Both the position numbers and the translations under genes were made by a program. The notes beneath the pieces are model-generated. The model had not been told where the DNA came from. It was given only the letters and a program-made list of their open reading frames with translations, and ran no database searches. Below, piece after piece: positions 35,283-44,051 of a DNA stretch of 64,000 nucleotides (the stretch's first letter is position 1; each line of letters starts with the position of its first letter). The DNA comes from Planctomycetota bacterium (lineage in GTDB: Bacteria; Planctomycetota; UBA11346): the NCBI GenBank assembly GCA_016745075.1, contig JADGDD010000002.1, positions 318,034-382,033 of the forward strand, in the 5' to 3' direction.

Positions 35283-36383
35283 TTAGTCGTTACAGGCTTT
35301 GCCATCACGAACAAATGGATACGGAACAATGCGGGCGTTCAAACTACGTTTACGAACACTTACTGTACATGTACCTTCCGCATCGGCAGGAACGCGGGCA
35401 AGGGCAATAGATTGTTCCAATGTTGGTGCAAAGCCACCGCTGGTAATAATGCCGTCGCCAGCATTCGTGGAAACAGGATAGTCGTGGCGTAAAACACCTT
35501 TATCAAGCAAGAGTAAGCCGACCAATTTTTGAGAGACACCGGCTTTCTTTTGCGCTTCTAAGGCCGTGCGGCCGATAAACTGTCGTTCGGTATTTTTACA
35601 ATGAACCGTCCAACTGAGACCTGATTCCAGTGGACCAACACTTTCGTCCATGTCATTGCCGTAGAGATTCATACCTGCTTCTAAACGTAGGGTATCACGG
35701 GCACCAAGGCCAATTGGTTGTACGCCAGCACCTATCAGTGCACGCCACGTATCCACGGCTTCTGTGGCAGGTAGGACAATTTCATAACCATCTTCACCAG
35801 TATAACCGGTGCGGGCAACCATGTAATCTGGGCGAATACATTGAGCATTAAAGCGTTTGAGCTCAGCAATGGTTTGTTGTTCATCTTCTGTCCATAAAAC
35901 AGCAGCTTTGTCACGAGCGGATGGTCCTTGAACTGCAATCATTGCCAAATCTGTGCGCTCACGAATATCAACATGAAAAGACGCTGCTTGGCTACGAATC
36001 CAGCTCAGATCTTTCTCGCGGCAGCCAGCATTAACAACACACCGAAAAAAATCGTCTGAAAAGAAATAGGTAATAAGATCATCAATAACTTTGCCATCGG
36101 CATTGAGCATACAGCCGTAAATGGCTTTGCCAGCAGTGCTGACGCGATCTATGTCGCAAGCCAATAGCACCCGAAGAAAGGCACGGGCATCTGGCCCAGT
36201 AATGTCAACGGAACACATATGAGAAACGTCAAAGGCTCCAGCATCACGGCGCACCTGGTGGTGTTCTTCCATAAGCGAGCTATAGCGAACAGGCATCTGC
36301 CAACCAGCAAAGTTTACCATTTGCGCACCAGCGGCAACATGCTCATCAAAAAGCGGCGTTTTTTCGCCTATTTCTTGGCTCAT
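35283..36383 (-). CDS. gcvT: Aminomethyltransferase (glycine cleavage T protein)
   Basis: 366 residues from the ATG at 36383 (MSQEIGEKTPLFDEH matches the family N-terminus); an ATG four codons earlier is also possible. Diagnostic parts are FAGWQMPVRYSS, DAGAFDVSHM, the folate-site segment TGYTGEDGYEI and the GARDTLRLEAGMNLYGNDMD motif. It transfers the methylene group from GcvH to tetrahydrofolate and releases ammonia. Forms an operon with gcvH. Its leader has alternative hairpins (see the regulatory entry). Confidence 0.95.
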   Translation of the reverse strand: MSQEIGEKTPLFDEHVAAGAQMVNFAGWQMPVRYSSLMEEHHQVRRDAGAFDVSHMCSVDITGPDARAFLRVLLACDIDRVSTAGKAIYGCMLNADGKVIDDLITYFFSDDFFRCVVNAGCREKDLSWIRSQAASFHVDIRERTDLAMIAVQGPSARDKAAVLWTEDEQQTIAELKRFNAQCIRPDYMVARTGYTGEDGYEIVLPATEAVDTWRALIGAGVQPIGLGARDTLRLEAGMNLYGNDMDESVGPLESGLSWTVHCKNTERQFIGRTALEAQKKAGVSQKLVGLLLLDKGVLRHDYPVSTNAGDGIITSGGFAPTLEQSIALARVPADAEGTCTVSVRKRSLNARIVPYPFVRDGKACND

Positions 36384-36409
36384 GGTATTGTCCATTCGTT
36401 CATATCAGA

Positions 36410-36465
36410 GCCTCACTACGGAGGCGCAATGTTCAAAGATCGTCACGCCTCTCAGCCTAACGAGG
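36410..36465 (-). promoter_or_regulatory. gcvT leader with mutually exclusive stems
   Basis: Within ~55 bases upstream of gcvT, four short segments alternate in complementarity. GCCTC (36410-36414) can pair with GAGGC (36421-36425), the same GAGGCG (36421-36426) can instead pair with CGCCTC (36446-36451), and that segment can also pair with GAGG (36462-36465). Such competing stems are what attenuators and riboswitch platforms use. The conserved core of the glycine riboswitch is not seen, so the type is unknown. Confidence 0.35.
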
Positions 36466-36506
36466 TCCTACTATTCTTGATTGTTTCGGTTTGCAAGTCC
36501 CTAGCG

Positions 36507-36965
36507 TTAGCCTCTGCCACCTGTGTCGAGACCATGTTTGGGATTTAATCCCAGCGTTTCTCTGGTTTGAATGCATAACACATAGAGCAATAGCAATTGC
36601 TGCTGGTTGAGCTGATCGCCATGATCAAAAAGCCATTGTGTGAGTGGTGCAACATTTAGTTGAGGATCAACCGTATGTACAGTACGAATTTGCCGTCGAC
36701 ACTCTTCCAGAATAGCATCATTCGGTAACTGCCCATCGTGAATATTACCAACATTGATAGCTTCGTGCTGAGCACTCAAAGCCAAACGATACGCCTCGTT
36801 TTTAAGTCGCCGAGGAGTAATGCTCGCTCCCATCGCTGTAGTGGTCATTGCAACAGCATCCGTCAACGCAGCCAAAATAACCGGATCAGCCCCATCATGA
36901 TGAGGTTGTGGATCACCCCCGCAGCTAACACAACAGAACAGCACCACCAAGAGCAATTGCTTCAT
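36507..36965 (-). CDS. Small putative lipoprotein of unknown function
   Basis: 152 residues from the ATG at 36965. The signal is short and ends at Cys15 (CCVSC-GG), a plausible lipobox. The mature part is mostly helical (ILAALTDAVAMTTTAMGASITPRRLKNEAYRLALSAQ) with no known motif. It lies ~120 bp upstream of gcvT on the same strand, but nothing ties it to glycine metabolism. Confidence 0.6.
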   Translation of the reverse strand: MKQLLLVVLFCCVSCGGDPQPHHDGADPVILAALTDAVAMTTTAMGASITPRRLKNEAYRLALSAQHEAINVGNIHDGQLPNDAILEECRRQIRTVHTVDPQLNVAPLTQWLFDHGDQLNQQQLLLLYVLCIQTRETLGLNPKHGLDTGGRG

Positions 36966-37106
36966 ACTTTGCCATGCTCGCAAAGAAAAACGTCACGCAA
37001 GCGAACAATTCCATGCCTTGCTTAAAAGTCCGAGTATTCTAGAATAGAGGTCTCTATTTGTTGTTGATCGCTGTGCATGGCGGTAAGCGTTTAATAAAGG
37101 CGTTTG

Positions 37107-37430
37107 ATGATACGGTGCATTAACTCAACCTTGCTAATACTGTTTTCTTTTATCCCTTTTGTTGGGGCATGTCTATTGACCGCCATTTCTGCTGAAAGTG
37201 ATGGATATGGTGGAGCGGTGCCTGTTTACCTTGGTAAATTATTTCACATGATGATAGCTTCCTTTTTCTATGCGTCAGGGGTGGCTTCACATATTTTATT
37301 CCCTTTAATGCTTCTTAAAGAGGATAAAGAAACGATGCTATCTTATTTATCTCGTAAAAAGAGGTTACTTGTTTTGTTTGTTGTCCCGTTTGTTGCCCTC
37401 TGTTCTATGATTTACTTTTTCTGTCAATAG
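37107..37430 (+). CDS. Small membrane protein of unknown function
   Basis: 107 residues with three hydrophobic segments (~6-27, ~42-65, ~85-104) and a Lys-rich loop before the last. The ATG at 37107 follows AAAGG by 6 bp, which favours it over a TTG one codon earlier. No family recognised. It lies 149 bp upstream of trpC and may be separately transcribed. Confidence 0.5.
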   Translation: MIRCINSTLLILFSFIPFVGACLLTAISAESDGYGGAVPVYLGKLFHMMIASFFYASGVASHILFPLMLLKEDKETMLSYLSRKKRLLVLFVVPFVALCSMIYFFCQ

Positions 37431-37464
37431 ACATAAGGAATGTTTTTTTAGATAAAAATCATGA

Positions 37465-37562
37465 GTTCTCTCTTTGTGACGATACTGTTCTATGTGTGGT
37501 GAAAACAAGAAGTTCTCTCAAGAAGAGACTAGAATTTTCGCAGCTTGCCAGAGGGTTCTCTC
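37465..37562 (+). repeat. Three GTTCTCTC direct repeats upstream of trpC
   Basis: GTTCTCTC occurs at 37465-37472, 37512-37519 and 37555-37562 (steps of 47 and 43 bp), ending 17 bp before the trpC start. The middle copy is part of a small hairpin with AGAGACT. It could be binding sites for a trp regulator or an RNA-binding protein; no Trp-rich leader peptide is seen. Confidence 0.35.
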
Positions 37563-37579
37563 TACGGAGTATCTTGGTC

Positions 37580-38365
37580 ATGATTTTGGATGAGATTGTA
37601 GCCCATAAGAAAGCGGCAGAGTTACCAAGCCTGCCGCCAGTTGATAGACATGCCTTAGCAGAGTTGCCACCCTGTCTTGGTTTCCGTGCAGCTTTGGCGC
37701 GTGAAGCAGGTACGCCGATTCGAGTGATTGCCGAAAGCAAAAAAGGAAGCCCTTCAAAAGGTATCTTTAAACCGAATGAAGCATACGATCCCGTCTTAAA
37801 CGGTTTTCAATATGTAGCTGGCGGTGCCCAATGTATGAGTGTGCTCACCGATGAGCGTTTCTTCTTTGGTCATCTGGATCATTTAATTGCCGTGCGTGAA
37901 CAAGTACAGATTCCACTTATCCGTAAAGACTTTATTATTGATGAGCGGCAAATTGCCCAAGCCCGTTTGACTGGTGCCGATGCAGTGCTCTTGATTGTGG
38001 CATGTTTGGAAGATGGCCAGTTGCGTGATTTACAAGGCTTTGCCACAGAGATTGGCTTAGACGTGTTGGTTGAAGTGCATGATGCCACAGAAGCAGCTCG
38101 CGCTTTACAACAGAACTGCTCACTCGTTGGCGTGAATAACCGTAATCTGAATACCTTTGATGTGGATGTGCAAACCACCTTTGATTTATTACCTGCTCTG
38201 CTTGGTGAAGGTCGTGTGGTTGTTAGTGAAAGCGGCATCTCTGAGCGTCAGCAGTGCCGCCGTTTGGAAGAGGCTGGTGTAGATGCGATTCTTGTTGGCG
38301 AAACGTTTATGAAAGCAAGTGATCCAGCAACCGCTATTCATTTGCTACGCGGAACTGTGGCATGA
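37580..38365 (+). CDS. trpC: Indole-3-glycerol phosphate synthase
   Basis: 261 residues from the ATG at 37580 (MILDEIVAHKKAAE is the usual N-terminus; an earlier start at 37496 would add 28 atypical residues). Catalytic segments are IAESKKGSPSKG, VLTDERFFFG, IRKDFIIDERQI, LVEVHDATEA, VGVNNRNL and VSESGI. It closes the indole ring in tryptophan synthesis. It overlaps trpF by 4 bp; no other trp gene is in the window. Confidence 0.95.
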   Translation: MILDEIVAHKKAAELPSLPPVDRHALAELPPCLGFRAALAREAGTPIRVIAESKKGSPSKGIFKPNEAYDPVLNGFQYVAGGAQCMSVLTDERFFFGHLDHLIAVREQVQIPLIRKDFIIDERQIAQARLTGADAVLLIVACLEDGQLRDLQGFATEIGLDVLVEVHDATEAARALQQNCSLVGVNNRNLNTFDVDVQTTFDLLPALLGEGRVVVSESGISERQQCRRLEEAGVDAILVGETFMKASDPATAIHLLRGTVA

Positions 38366-39036
38366 ACTTCGGGCAAATGCCTAGGAGTGCCGCGCCCCAG
38401 TACGGCACGGTGAACACAGAGACGCGCATAAAAATATGCGGCTTTACGGCGGTAGAAGATGTACGTGCGGCGGTAGAACTTGGTGTAGATGCTTTGGGCT
38501 TTAATTTTGCTAAAGGTCCACGGAAAATAAGTCCTCAACATGGTGCATCATTAGTGCGTGCATTATCGCCCTTCACAACATCTGTTGCGTTATTCGTGGA
38601 TGCCGATGAAGCAACTATTTTAGAAGCCATGCGCGTGAGTCGTTGTCAGGTAGTGCAATTGCACGGTCAAGAATCACCAGAACTTGCCGAGTCATTACGA
38701 AAACGTTTCCCTGTGATTAAAGCTTTTCGCGTGCGTGATAGTCACGTTTTACAGGAAGCCGCAGCCTATCCTGCCGATGCCCTTTTGCTTGATGCATGGG
38801 TAGACGGAGCAGAAGGTGGTACCGGTCATTCTTGGGATTATAGCATGGTTCGAGAATATACATTTCAGAGCCCGATTATTTTAGCCGGTGGTTTGCACGC
38901 ACACAATGTTGCAACCGCTATTGCGGCTTTGCAGCCGTGGGCTGTAGATGTTGCTAGCGGTGTAGAATCAGGCCCAGGTCGCAAAGAGAAAGAACAGATG
39001 GCCGCATTTGTGCGGGCTGTAAAAGGAGCAATATAA
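38362..39036 (+). CDS. trpF: Phosphoribosylanthranilate isomerase
   Basis: 224 residues; Amadori rearrangement before the TrpC step. Motifs are RIKICGFTAVEDVRAA (catalytic Cys), LGFNFAKGPRKISP, VVQLHGQESPE, LLLDAWVDGAEGGTGHSWDY (catalytic Asp), LAGGLHAHNVATAI and VDVASGVESGPGRKE. The first ~20 residues are an extension with no known role. Coupled to trpC and to cmk by overlapping start and stop codons. Confidence 0.95.
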   Translation: MNFGQMPRSAAPQYGTVNTETRIKICGFTAVEDVRAAVELGVDALGFNFAKGPRKISPQHGASLVRALSPFTTSVALFVDADEATILEAMRVSRCQVVQLHGQESPELAESLRKRFPVIKAFRVRDSHVLQEAAAYPADALLLDAWVDGAEGGTGHSWDYSMVREYTFQSPIILAGGLHAHNVATAIAALQPWAVDVASGVESGPGRKEKEQMAAFVRAVKGAI

Positions 39037-40154
39037 TGTCTCAAAATCCAATGATTATTGCCATTGATGGTCCAGCAGGTGCTGGTAAAAGTACGGTCAC
39101 TAGGCAAGTAGCAAAAACCCTCGGTATTTTATTTCTAGACACCGGAGCAATGTACCGTGCGGCAACCGTCGGTTTGTACGATGCAGGTATTAATCCAGAT
39201 GATGCTGAAGCCATAGCCGCGTATGTTTGTGAGCGCGATATTAGTTTTGATTCTACGGGACAGGTTTTGCTTGATGGTGTGGGTTTGGGCGAGCGTATTC
39301 GTACTCCAGAAATCACCGCAGAAATTTGGCGTGTTGCCAATAATCCTGGGTGTCGCGGGCATTTAGTTGATTTACAACAGGCTATTGTTCGAGGGCGTGA
39401 TGCTGCGCTTGAAGGTAGAGATGCGACAACGGTTATTTGTCCTAATGCTGGTCTCAAGGTGTATCTGGATGCTAGTCCAGAAGAACGTGCTCGTCGTCGT
39501 GTCGCAGAATGGGGCGATATGGATGATGCGCCAAGTATTGAACAAGTTGCCGCAGATATTCGTAAGCGTGATGAAAGCGACATGAATCGTGAAGTGGGTG
39601 CCTTACAACAAGCGCCAGATGCAGTGCATTGCATTACAGATGGCATGAGCCCTCAAGCGGTGATAGCAAAAATCATAGCGTGGGCGGTGAAGCGTCGCCC
39701 TTTATTATTGGACAGTGTTTATGCGGATCAATTACTGGTTGGTCGTAGCCGTGAACCAGGTTACGTAAAAGTGGCGCAAGGGAGCGTGAGTAATCCTCCG
39801 GCTCCGTGGCAATTAGGATTTACCAATCCAACTCCACAGCGTTTGCCAGGACAAGTTACTCATTACGCCCGTAACGCGGGCGGTCGGCAGGCAGGTGTCT
39901 TATGCCAAGGCCGCGCAGTTATCGTACTCGCAGGTACAGAGGACACACCAACCTTGCCAATCGCTTTGCCAATGTTGCCGCAAACATGGTATGTTATTGA
40001 AGAAGGTGTTTGGCATGCTGTGGTCCAAGAAAGTGGTACTATTTGTGCATGGGCAGAGGCCAGCGGTCTTACGGAAGATGCCTATGAACTAGACGACTGC
40101 GCCCGTGAAGTTGTTAACACGTATCTGAGTGTTTATCAGCCAGAAGATAGCTAG
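39036..40154 (+). CDS. cmk: Cytidylate kinase with extra C-terminal cupin-like domain
   Basis: 372 residues, about 145 longer than usual. Residues 1-~225 are a complete cytidylate kinase: P-loop GPAGAGKSTV, LDTGAMYRA, then GRDATTVICPNAGLKVYLDAS and ARRRVAEW. It phosphorylates CMP/dCMP. Residues ~230-372 form a second domain (VYADQLLVGRSREPGYVKVAQGS... GRQAGVLCQGRAVIVLAG... WYVIEEGVWHAVVQES) whose strand pattern and the 'GVWHAVV' segment suggest a double-stranded beta-helix (cupin or ureidoglycolate-lyase-like). No break in the frame separates them. The joint function is unknown. Confidence 0.88.
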   Translation: MSQNPMIIAIDGPAGAGKSTVTRQVAKTLGILFLDTGAMYRAATVGLYDAGINPDDAEAIAAYVCERDISFDSTGQVLLDGVGLGERIRTPEITAEIWRVANNPGCRGHLVDLQQAIVRGRDAALEGRDATTVICPNAGLKVYLDASPEERARRRVAEWGDMDDAPSIEQVAADIRKRDESDMNREVGALQQAPDAVHCITDGMSPQAVIAKIIAWAVKRRPLLLDSVYADQLLVGRSREPGYVKVAQGSVSNPPAPWQLGFTNPTPQRLPGQVTHYARNAGGRQAGVLCQGRAVIVLAGTEDTPTLPIALPMLPQTWYVIEEGVWHAVVQESGTICAWAEASGLTEDAYELDDCAREVVNTYLSVYQPEDS

Positions 40155-40250
40155 TCAGCAGATATTATAAAGAAATAAAGACGAGGAGATGGTGGAGAGT
40201 GCTTTAAATGATCTCTACAATCTCTCGCTCTCTTTCATAACCTTCTGAGT

Positions 40251-40976
40251 CTAAGACTGTGCGAACACTCGTAAATCATTCAGGGCTAGGGGCTCAAATG
40301 GGGCATACAATGCCTCGCCATAGTCTGCCTGGGCGTGTTGCCCCCAGACGCGGCCACGGCCTTCTATCCATGAGGTAAATGCTTTTTTGCCAATGCTGGT
40401 CACGGGTTCGCCAGTATCGTTTTTTTTATGCAGTTGGCTGCCGTAGCAGGCTATAGCCTTCATTTTAATGGCCCAATCTTCTTCAGTACAGCTCATAATA
40501 ACATCTGGGGTGATGGGCAACTCACCTTCATAGCAGAGTAATGTGGCTTGTTGCCATGCGGGCAAGTGTTGCGGTTCCATTTTGTGCAATTCAGCCGCTT
40601 TAACGCTGAGTTCTACCAGTTTGGCAAATTGTTGATGGTCTGGGTGTTTGGTGTGGGCTGCAATAGAGAGGATAAGTTTTGGCTGCCATGTGCGAATGCA
40701 GGTAATAATCTGTTCTCGTGCTGCGTGGTTGTTGCTTTCAACAAAACCGTCTGGTAGCCCAAGGTTTTCTCGTGCATGTAGACCTAATATCTTGGCTGCA
40801 TCGTTGGCTTCTTGTTCCCGAATCTCTGGAGTGCCACGGCTACCTAATTCGCCGCGCGTTGCATCTATCACGACCACAGATGCTCCTTGTCGAACCTGAG
40901 CGGCAATGGTCGCACCAACATGAATTTCGGCATCGTCGGGGTGTGGGGCAAAGACTAAAATATCACAATGAGGCAT
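40251..40976 (-). CDS. PIG-L/LmbE-family deacetylase, BshB1-like
   Basis: 241 residues from the ATG at 40976; an earlier ATG at 41027 would add 17 atypical residues. Zinc-site motif FAPHPDDAEIHVGATI (His-Pro-Asp-Asp) and the second His in AAHTKHPDHQQF. The segment IDATRGELGSRGTPEIREQEANDAAKILG and the C-terminal YGSQLHK... RGRVWGQHAQADYGEAL agree with BshB1, which deacetylates GlcNAc-malate in bacillithiol synthesis. No bshA or bshC is in the window, so another GlcNAc substrate is possible. Divergent from gyrA. Confidence 0.82.
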   Translation of the reverse strand: MPHCDILVFAPHPDDAEIHVGATIAAQVRQGASVVVIDATRGELGSRGTPEIREQEANDAAKILGLHARENLGLPDGFVESNNHAAREQIITCIRTWQPKLILSIAAHTKHPDHQQFAKLVELSVKAAELHKMEPQHLPAWQQATLLCYEGELPITPDVIMSCTEEDWAIKMKAIACYGSQLHKKNDTGEPVTSIGKKAFTSWIEGRGRVWGQHAQADYGEALYAPFEPLALNDLRVFAQS

Positions 40977-41131
40977 GGTCCGAGTATTTGTCCAAATTAC
41001 GGGCTGTCGACCATTAAAAACGCCCAAAAGTGAGTAAAAAAGGGAGATTGCCCCGTTGCATTTTCAGTAACGGTTGTAACATCCGACAAACGAATTAGCG
41101 CCGCGACAGCGCACACGGAGATGTAGCACAG

Positions 41132-43687
41132 ATGGATGAATACGAACACCAATCAGTAAAGCCACTTCTTATTGAAGAGGAGATGAAAGAGAGCTATCTC
41201 ACCTATGCCATGAGCGTACTGATTGACCGCGCTCTACCAGATATTCGTGATGGCCTTAAGCCTGTGCATCGTCGTATTTTGTTTTCCATGCGTGATTTGA
41301 ATTTGACGCCGGGTTCTAAATATCAAAAGTCAGCGAAGATTGTTGGTCAATGTATTGGTAACTATCACCCGCATGGTGATACCGCTGTTTATGATGCGAT
41401 GGTTCGTATGGCTCAAGACTTTAGTTTGCGGTATGAGTTGGTAGACGGTCAGGGCAACTTTGGTTCTATTGACGGTGACTCCGCTGCTGCGTATCGGTAT
41501 ACCGAAGCACGTATGGCTAAGCCTGCCGCAGATATGCTCGAAGATATCCAATACGATACCATCGACATGAAACCAAACTTTGATGACGGTAGACAAGAAC
41601 CAACTGTTCTGCCAGCAAAAATACCAAACTTATTAATTAATGGTTCATCTGGTATTGCTGTTGGTATGGCAACGAATATCCCTCCGCATAACTTAGCAGA
41701 AGTGTGTAGCGCCGCTATTCACTTAATTGAAAACCCAGCGTGTACGGTTACAGATCTTATGCAATTTGTCCGTGCACCAGACTTCCCTACTGGCGGTCTT
41801 ATTTGTGGTGCTGGTGGTGCGCGTAGAGCGTATGAAACGGGCCGTGGCCGTGTCGTGATGCGCTCTCGTATCCATCAGGAAGAAGTGCGTCCTGGTGTGC
41901 AAGCGCTTATCGTCACTGAAGTGCCATATGCCATTAAATTGGAAACAATTTTAAAGAGTATTGAACGCGCCTACAAAGAAGAAAAAATTAAAGGCATTAG
42001 CACCATTTATGGTGGCACTGTCAAAGAAGGTATTCGTTTAGTTATTGAACTCAAACGAAACGAAGATCCAGATGTTGTTTTAAATCAATTATGGGCCAAT
42101 ACCTACCTGCAATATAATTTTGCCATTAACATGGTGGCCCTTGATTCTGGTCGCCCACGCACGGTTACGCTTAAACGTATGCTGCAAGCATGGATTGACC
42201 ATCGTAAAGAAGTTATTGTTCGTCGTACTCGTTTCTTGTTGGCTCGTGACGAAGCACGTATGCATATCGTTGAAGGCTTATTGCGCGCCATTGATGTTAT
42301 TGATGAAATTATCGCACTTATTCGTGCATCCGCATCATCAGAAGAAGCCAAAGCTGGTTTGATGGAACGCTGGGATTTCTCGGACCGACAAGCGCAAGCC
42401 ATTTTGGATATGCAATTACGCCGTTTAGTTGGCTTGGAGCGTGACCGCTTACAAGCTGAATATGACGAGCTTTTTGCCCGCATTGCAGACTACCGTGATA
42501 TTCTTGCCTCTGATATTCGTCAGTTCAACATGATTAAAGAAGACTGTCAAGATATGTTGAATAAACATGGTGACGAACGTCGTAGCCAAATTGTTGCTGA
42601 TGCAGAAAACCTCAACATGGAAGACCTGATTGAGGATGAAGAATGCGTGGTAACGCTGACCAATTCTGGTTACATTAAACGCCTACCTGTTGATACTTAT
42701 CGCACCCAACGTCGTGGCGGTAAAGGTGTGAAGGGCGGCCAATTAAAAGATGAAGAGGACTTCATCGCCCAAATGTATACCGCAACCGCGCATCAATATT
42801 TATTAGTATTTACCTCTACGGGTCGCATGTATTGGTTGAAAGTTTACCAAGTGCCATCTGCGGGCCGTACCGCTCGCGGAACACACTTAGCAAACATTTT
42901 GTCTTTGGAAGAAGGCGAAGAAATTCAAACGGTGATTCCTGTTCGTGAATTTGATGACGAACATTATCTCTTCTTGGCAACTCAAGATGGTAAAGTTAAG
43001 AAAACCGTACTTAGTGCTTATTCTCGTCCACGCCAAGGTGGTATCAAAGCGGTTAAACTGGCTGATGATGATCGTTTGATTGGTGCCGTTATCACTGGTG
43101 GAAGTGATGAAATCTTACTTGCTTCGTCCGGTGCTTTGGCGTGTCGTTTTAAAGAAAGCGACTGTCGTCCAACTGGCCGTGATACTGCTGGCGTATCTGG
43201 GATGAACTTACCAAAAGGCAGCAAAGTTGTCAGCCTACTCTTATTGGAAGACGGTGATAAAGTTCTAACCATCTGTGAAAATGGCTTTGGTAAACGCACC
43301 GCTGTTGAAGAATATCGTCTCACCAAACGTGGTGGTAAAGGTGTTGCCAATATTAACGCTAGTGATCGCAATGGTGCGGTTATCGCTTCATTGGCAGTGA
43401 AATCTGGCCAAGAAATTATGCTAATGAGCCGTGGTGGCATGGTGGTCCGTACCCGTATTGATGATATTGGTACTTATAGTCGCGCTACCCAAGGTGTCCG
43501 TATTATTGGTATCTCTGAAGAGGACCAATTGACCGGTGTCGCTCTTTGCCCAGATTCTGATGAAGATGAGATAGAAGACGGCGAAGCTGATGTAAACGCA
43601 GCAGCAGGAAGCGAACTTGATGTGTCCACCGAAACATCAGCCGAAACTTCAACAGAAGCAGCGCCAGAAGAACCTTCAGAAGAATAA
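41132..43687 (+). CDS. gyrA: DNA gyrase subunit A
   Basis: 851 residues. The catalytic tyrosine is Y123 in YRYTEARM. The quinolone-region helix is [12 protein letters not shown], with Thr at the position of E. coli Ser83 and Asp kept at 87. The C-terminal beta-pinwheel is present with the GyrA box QRRGGKG (~527), which marks gyrase rather than topoisomerase IV. The last ~40 residues are very acidic. The enzyme introduces negative supercoils with GyrB, which is not in this window. GGAG lies 12 bp before the ATG. Confidence 0.96.
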   Translation: MDEYEHQSVKPLLIEEEMKESYLTYAMSVLIDRALPDIRDGLKPVHRRILFSMRDLNLTPGSKYQKSAKIVGQCIGNYHPHGDTAVYDAMVRMAQDFSLRYELVDGQGNFGSIDGDSAAAYRYTEARMAKPAADMLEDIQYDTIDMKPNFDDGRQEPTVLPAKIPNLLINGSSGIAVGMATNIPPHNLAEVCSAAIHLIENPACTVTDLMQFVRAPDFPTGGLICGAGGARRAYETGRGRVVMRSRIHQEEVRPGVQALIVTEVPYAIKLETILKSIERAYKEEKIKGISTIYGGTVKEGIRLVIELKRNEDPDVVLNQLWANTYLQYNFAINMVALDSGRPRTVTLKRMLQAWIDHRKEVIVRRTRFLLARDEARMHIVEGLLRAIDVIDEIIALIRASASSEEAKAGLMERWDFSDRQAQAILDMQLRRLVGLERDRLQAEYDELFARIADYRDILASDIRQFNMIKEDCQDMLNKHGDERRSQIVADAENLNMEDLIEDEECVVTLTNSGYIKRLPVDTYRTQRRGGKGVKGGQLKDEEDFIAQMYTATAHQYLLVFTSTGRMYWLKVYQVPSAGRTARGTHLANILSLEEGEEIQTVIPVREFDDEHYLFLATQDGKVKKTVLSAYSRPRQGGIKAVKLADDDRLIGAVITGGSDEILLASSGALACRFKESDCRPTGRDTAGVSGMNLPKGSKVVSLLLLEDGDKVLTICENGFGKRTAVEEYRLTKRGGKGVANINASDRNGAVIASLAVKSGQEIMLMSRGGMVVRTRIDDIGTYSRATQGVRIIGISEEDQLTGVALCPDSDEDEIEDGEADVNAAAGSELDVSTETSAETSTEAAPEEPSEE

Positions 43688-43696
43688 CTTTTCTAT

Positions 43697-43734
43697 GTGT
43701 CTGGTTGGGAGGCTTGAGCCTCTTGATCAGGCAC
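43697..43734 (+). terminator. Probable gyrA terminator hairpin
   Basis: GTGTCTG (43697-43703) pairs, with one wobble, with CAGGCAC (43728-43734), and inside it AGGC pairs with GCCT. No clear T run follows, so termination strength is uncertain. Confidence 0.4.
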
Positions 43735-43767
43735 ACTCTTCGAAAAAAACAAAAACGTGCAGATATG

Positions 43768-43930
43768 AACACGGAAAGCGGACGTCCCCGTCCGCTTAGT
43801 TGTGCTCAGTTAAATAGATAAACGTGCTTCTCCAAGAAAATTCGCTCTCCAGTCTACAGGTACCTTGAATAGATCGCATAACAAACACGGAAAGCGGACG
43901 TCCCCGTCCGCTTAGTTGTACTCAGTTAAA
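43768..43930 (+). repeat. 116-bp tandem duplication with 47-bp conserved hairpin core
   Basis: A 47-bp unit at 43768-43814 recurs at 43884-43930 with one base difference. Each unit holds a 9-bp stem (AAGCGGACG / CGTCCGCTT) with a four-base loop. Weaker similarity continues past each core for the full 116-bp period, so the two stretches look like an old tandem duplication whose hairpin part has stayed nearly identical. The second period runs on to ~43990 and includes the flhB sigma-54 element. Confidence 0.75.
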
Positions 43931-43974
43931 GGGATGTGTACCCTCCCTCCCAAAGACACGCTCCCCAATGCGAT

Positions 43975-43990
43975 TGGCACCCTAAATGCA
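43975..43990 (+). promoter_or_regulatory. Candidate sigma-54 promoter of flhB
   Basis: TGGCAC followed by ATGCA gives GG (43976-43977) and GC (43988-43989) exactly 10 bases apart, the best -24 box in the window. It lies ~60 bp before the flhB GTG start. The equivalent part of the first tandem unit reads GGTACC... with AG instead of GC and is probably inactive. Confidence 0.6.
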
Positions 43991-44051
43991 TCTTCTCCTA
44001 TGCAGACTTTGTGCACAGTGTGTTCTGTAGCACTTATAGACAGGAGATGTT

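Noticed and set aside
36395..36540. Glycine riboswitch in the gcvT leader
   Set aside because: A CTCTCAG-like stretch is present but on the wrong strand for gcvT, and the conserved purine-rich core of the glycine aptamer is missing.
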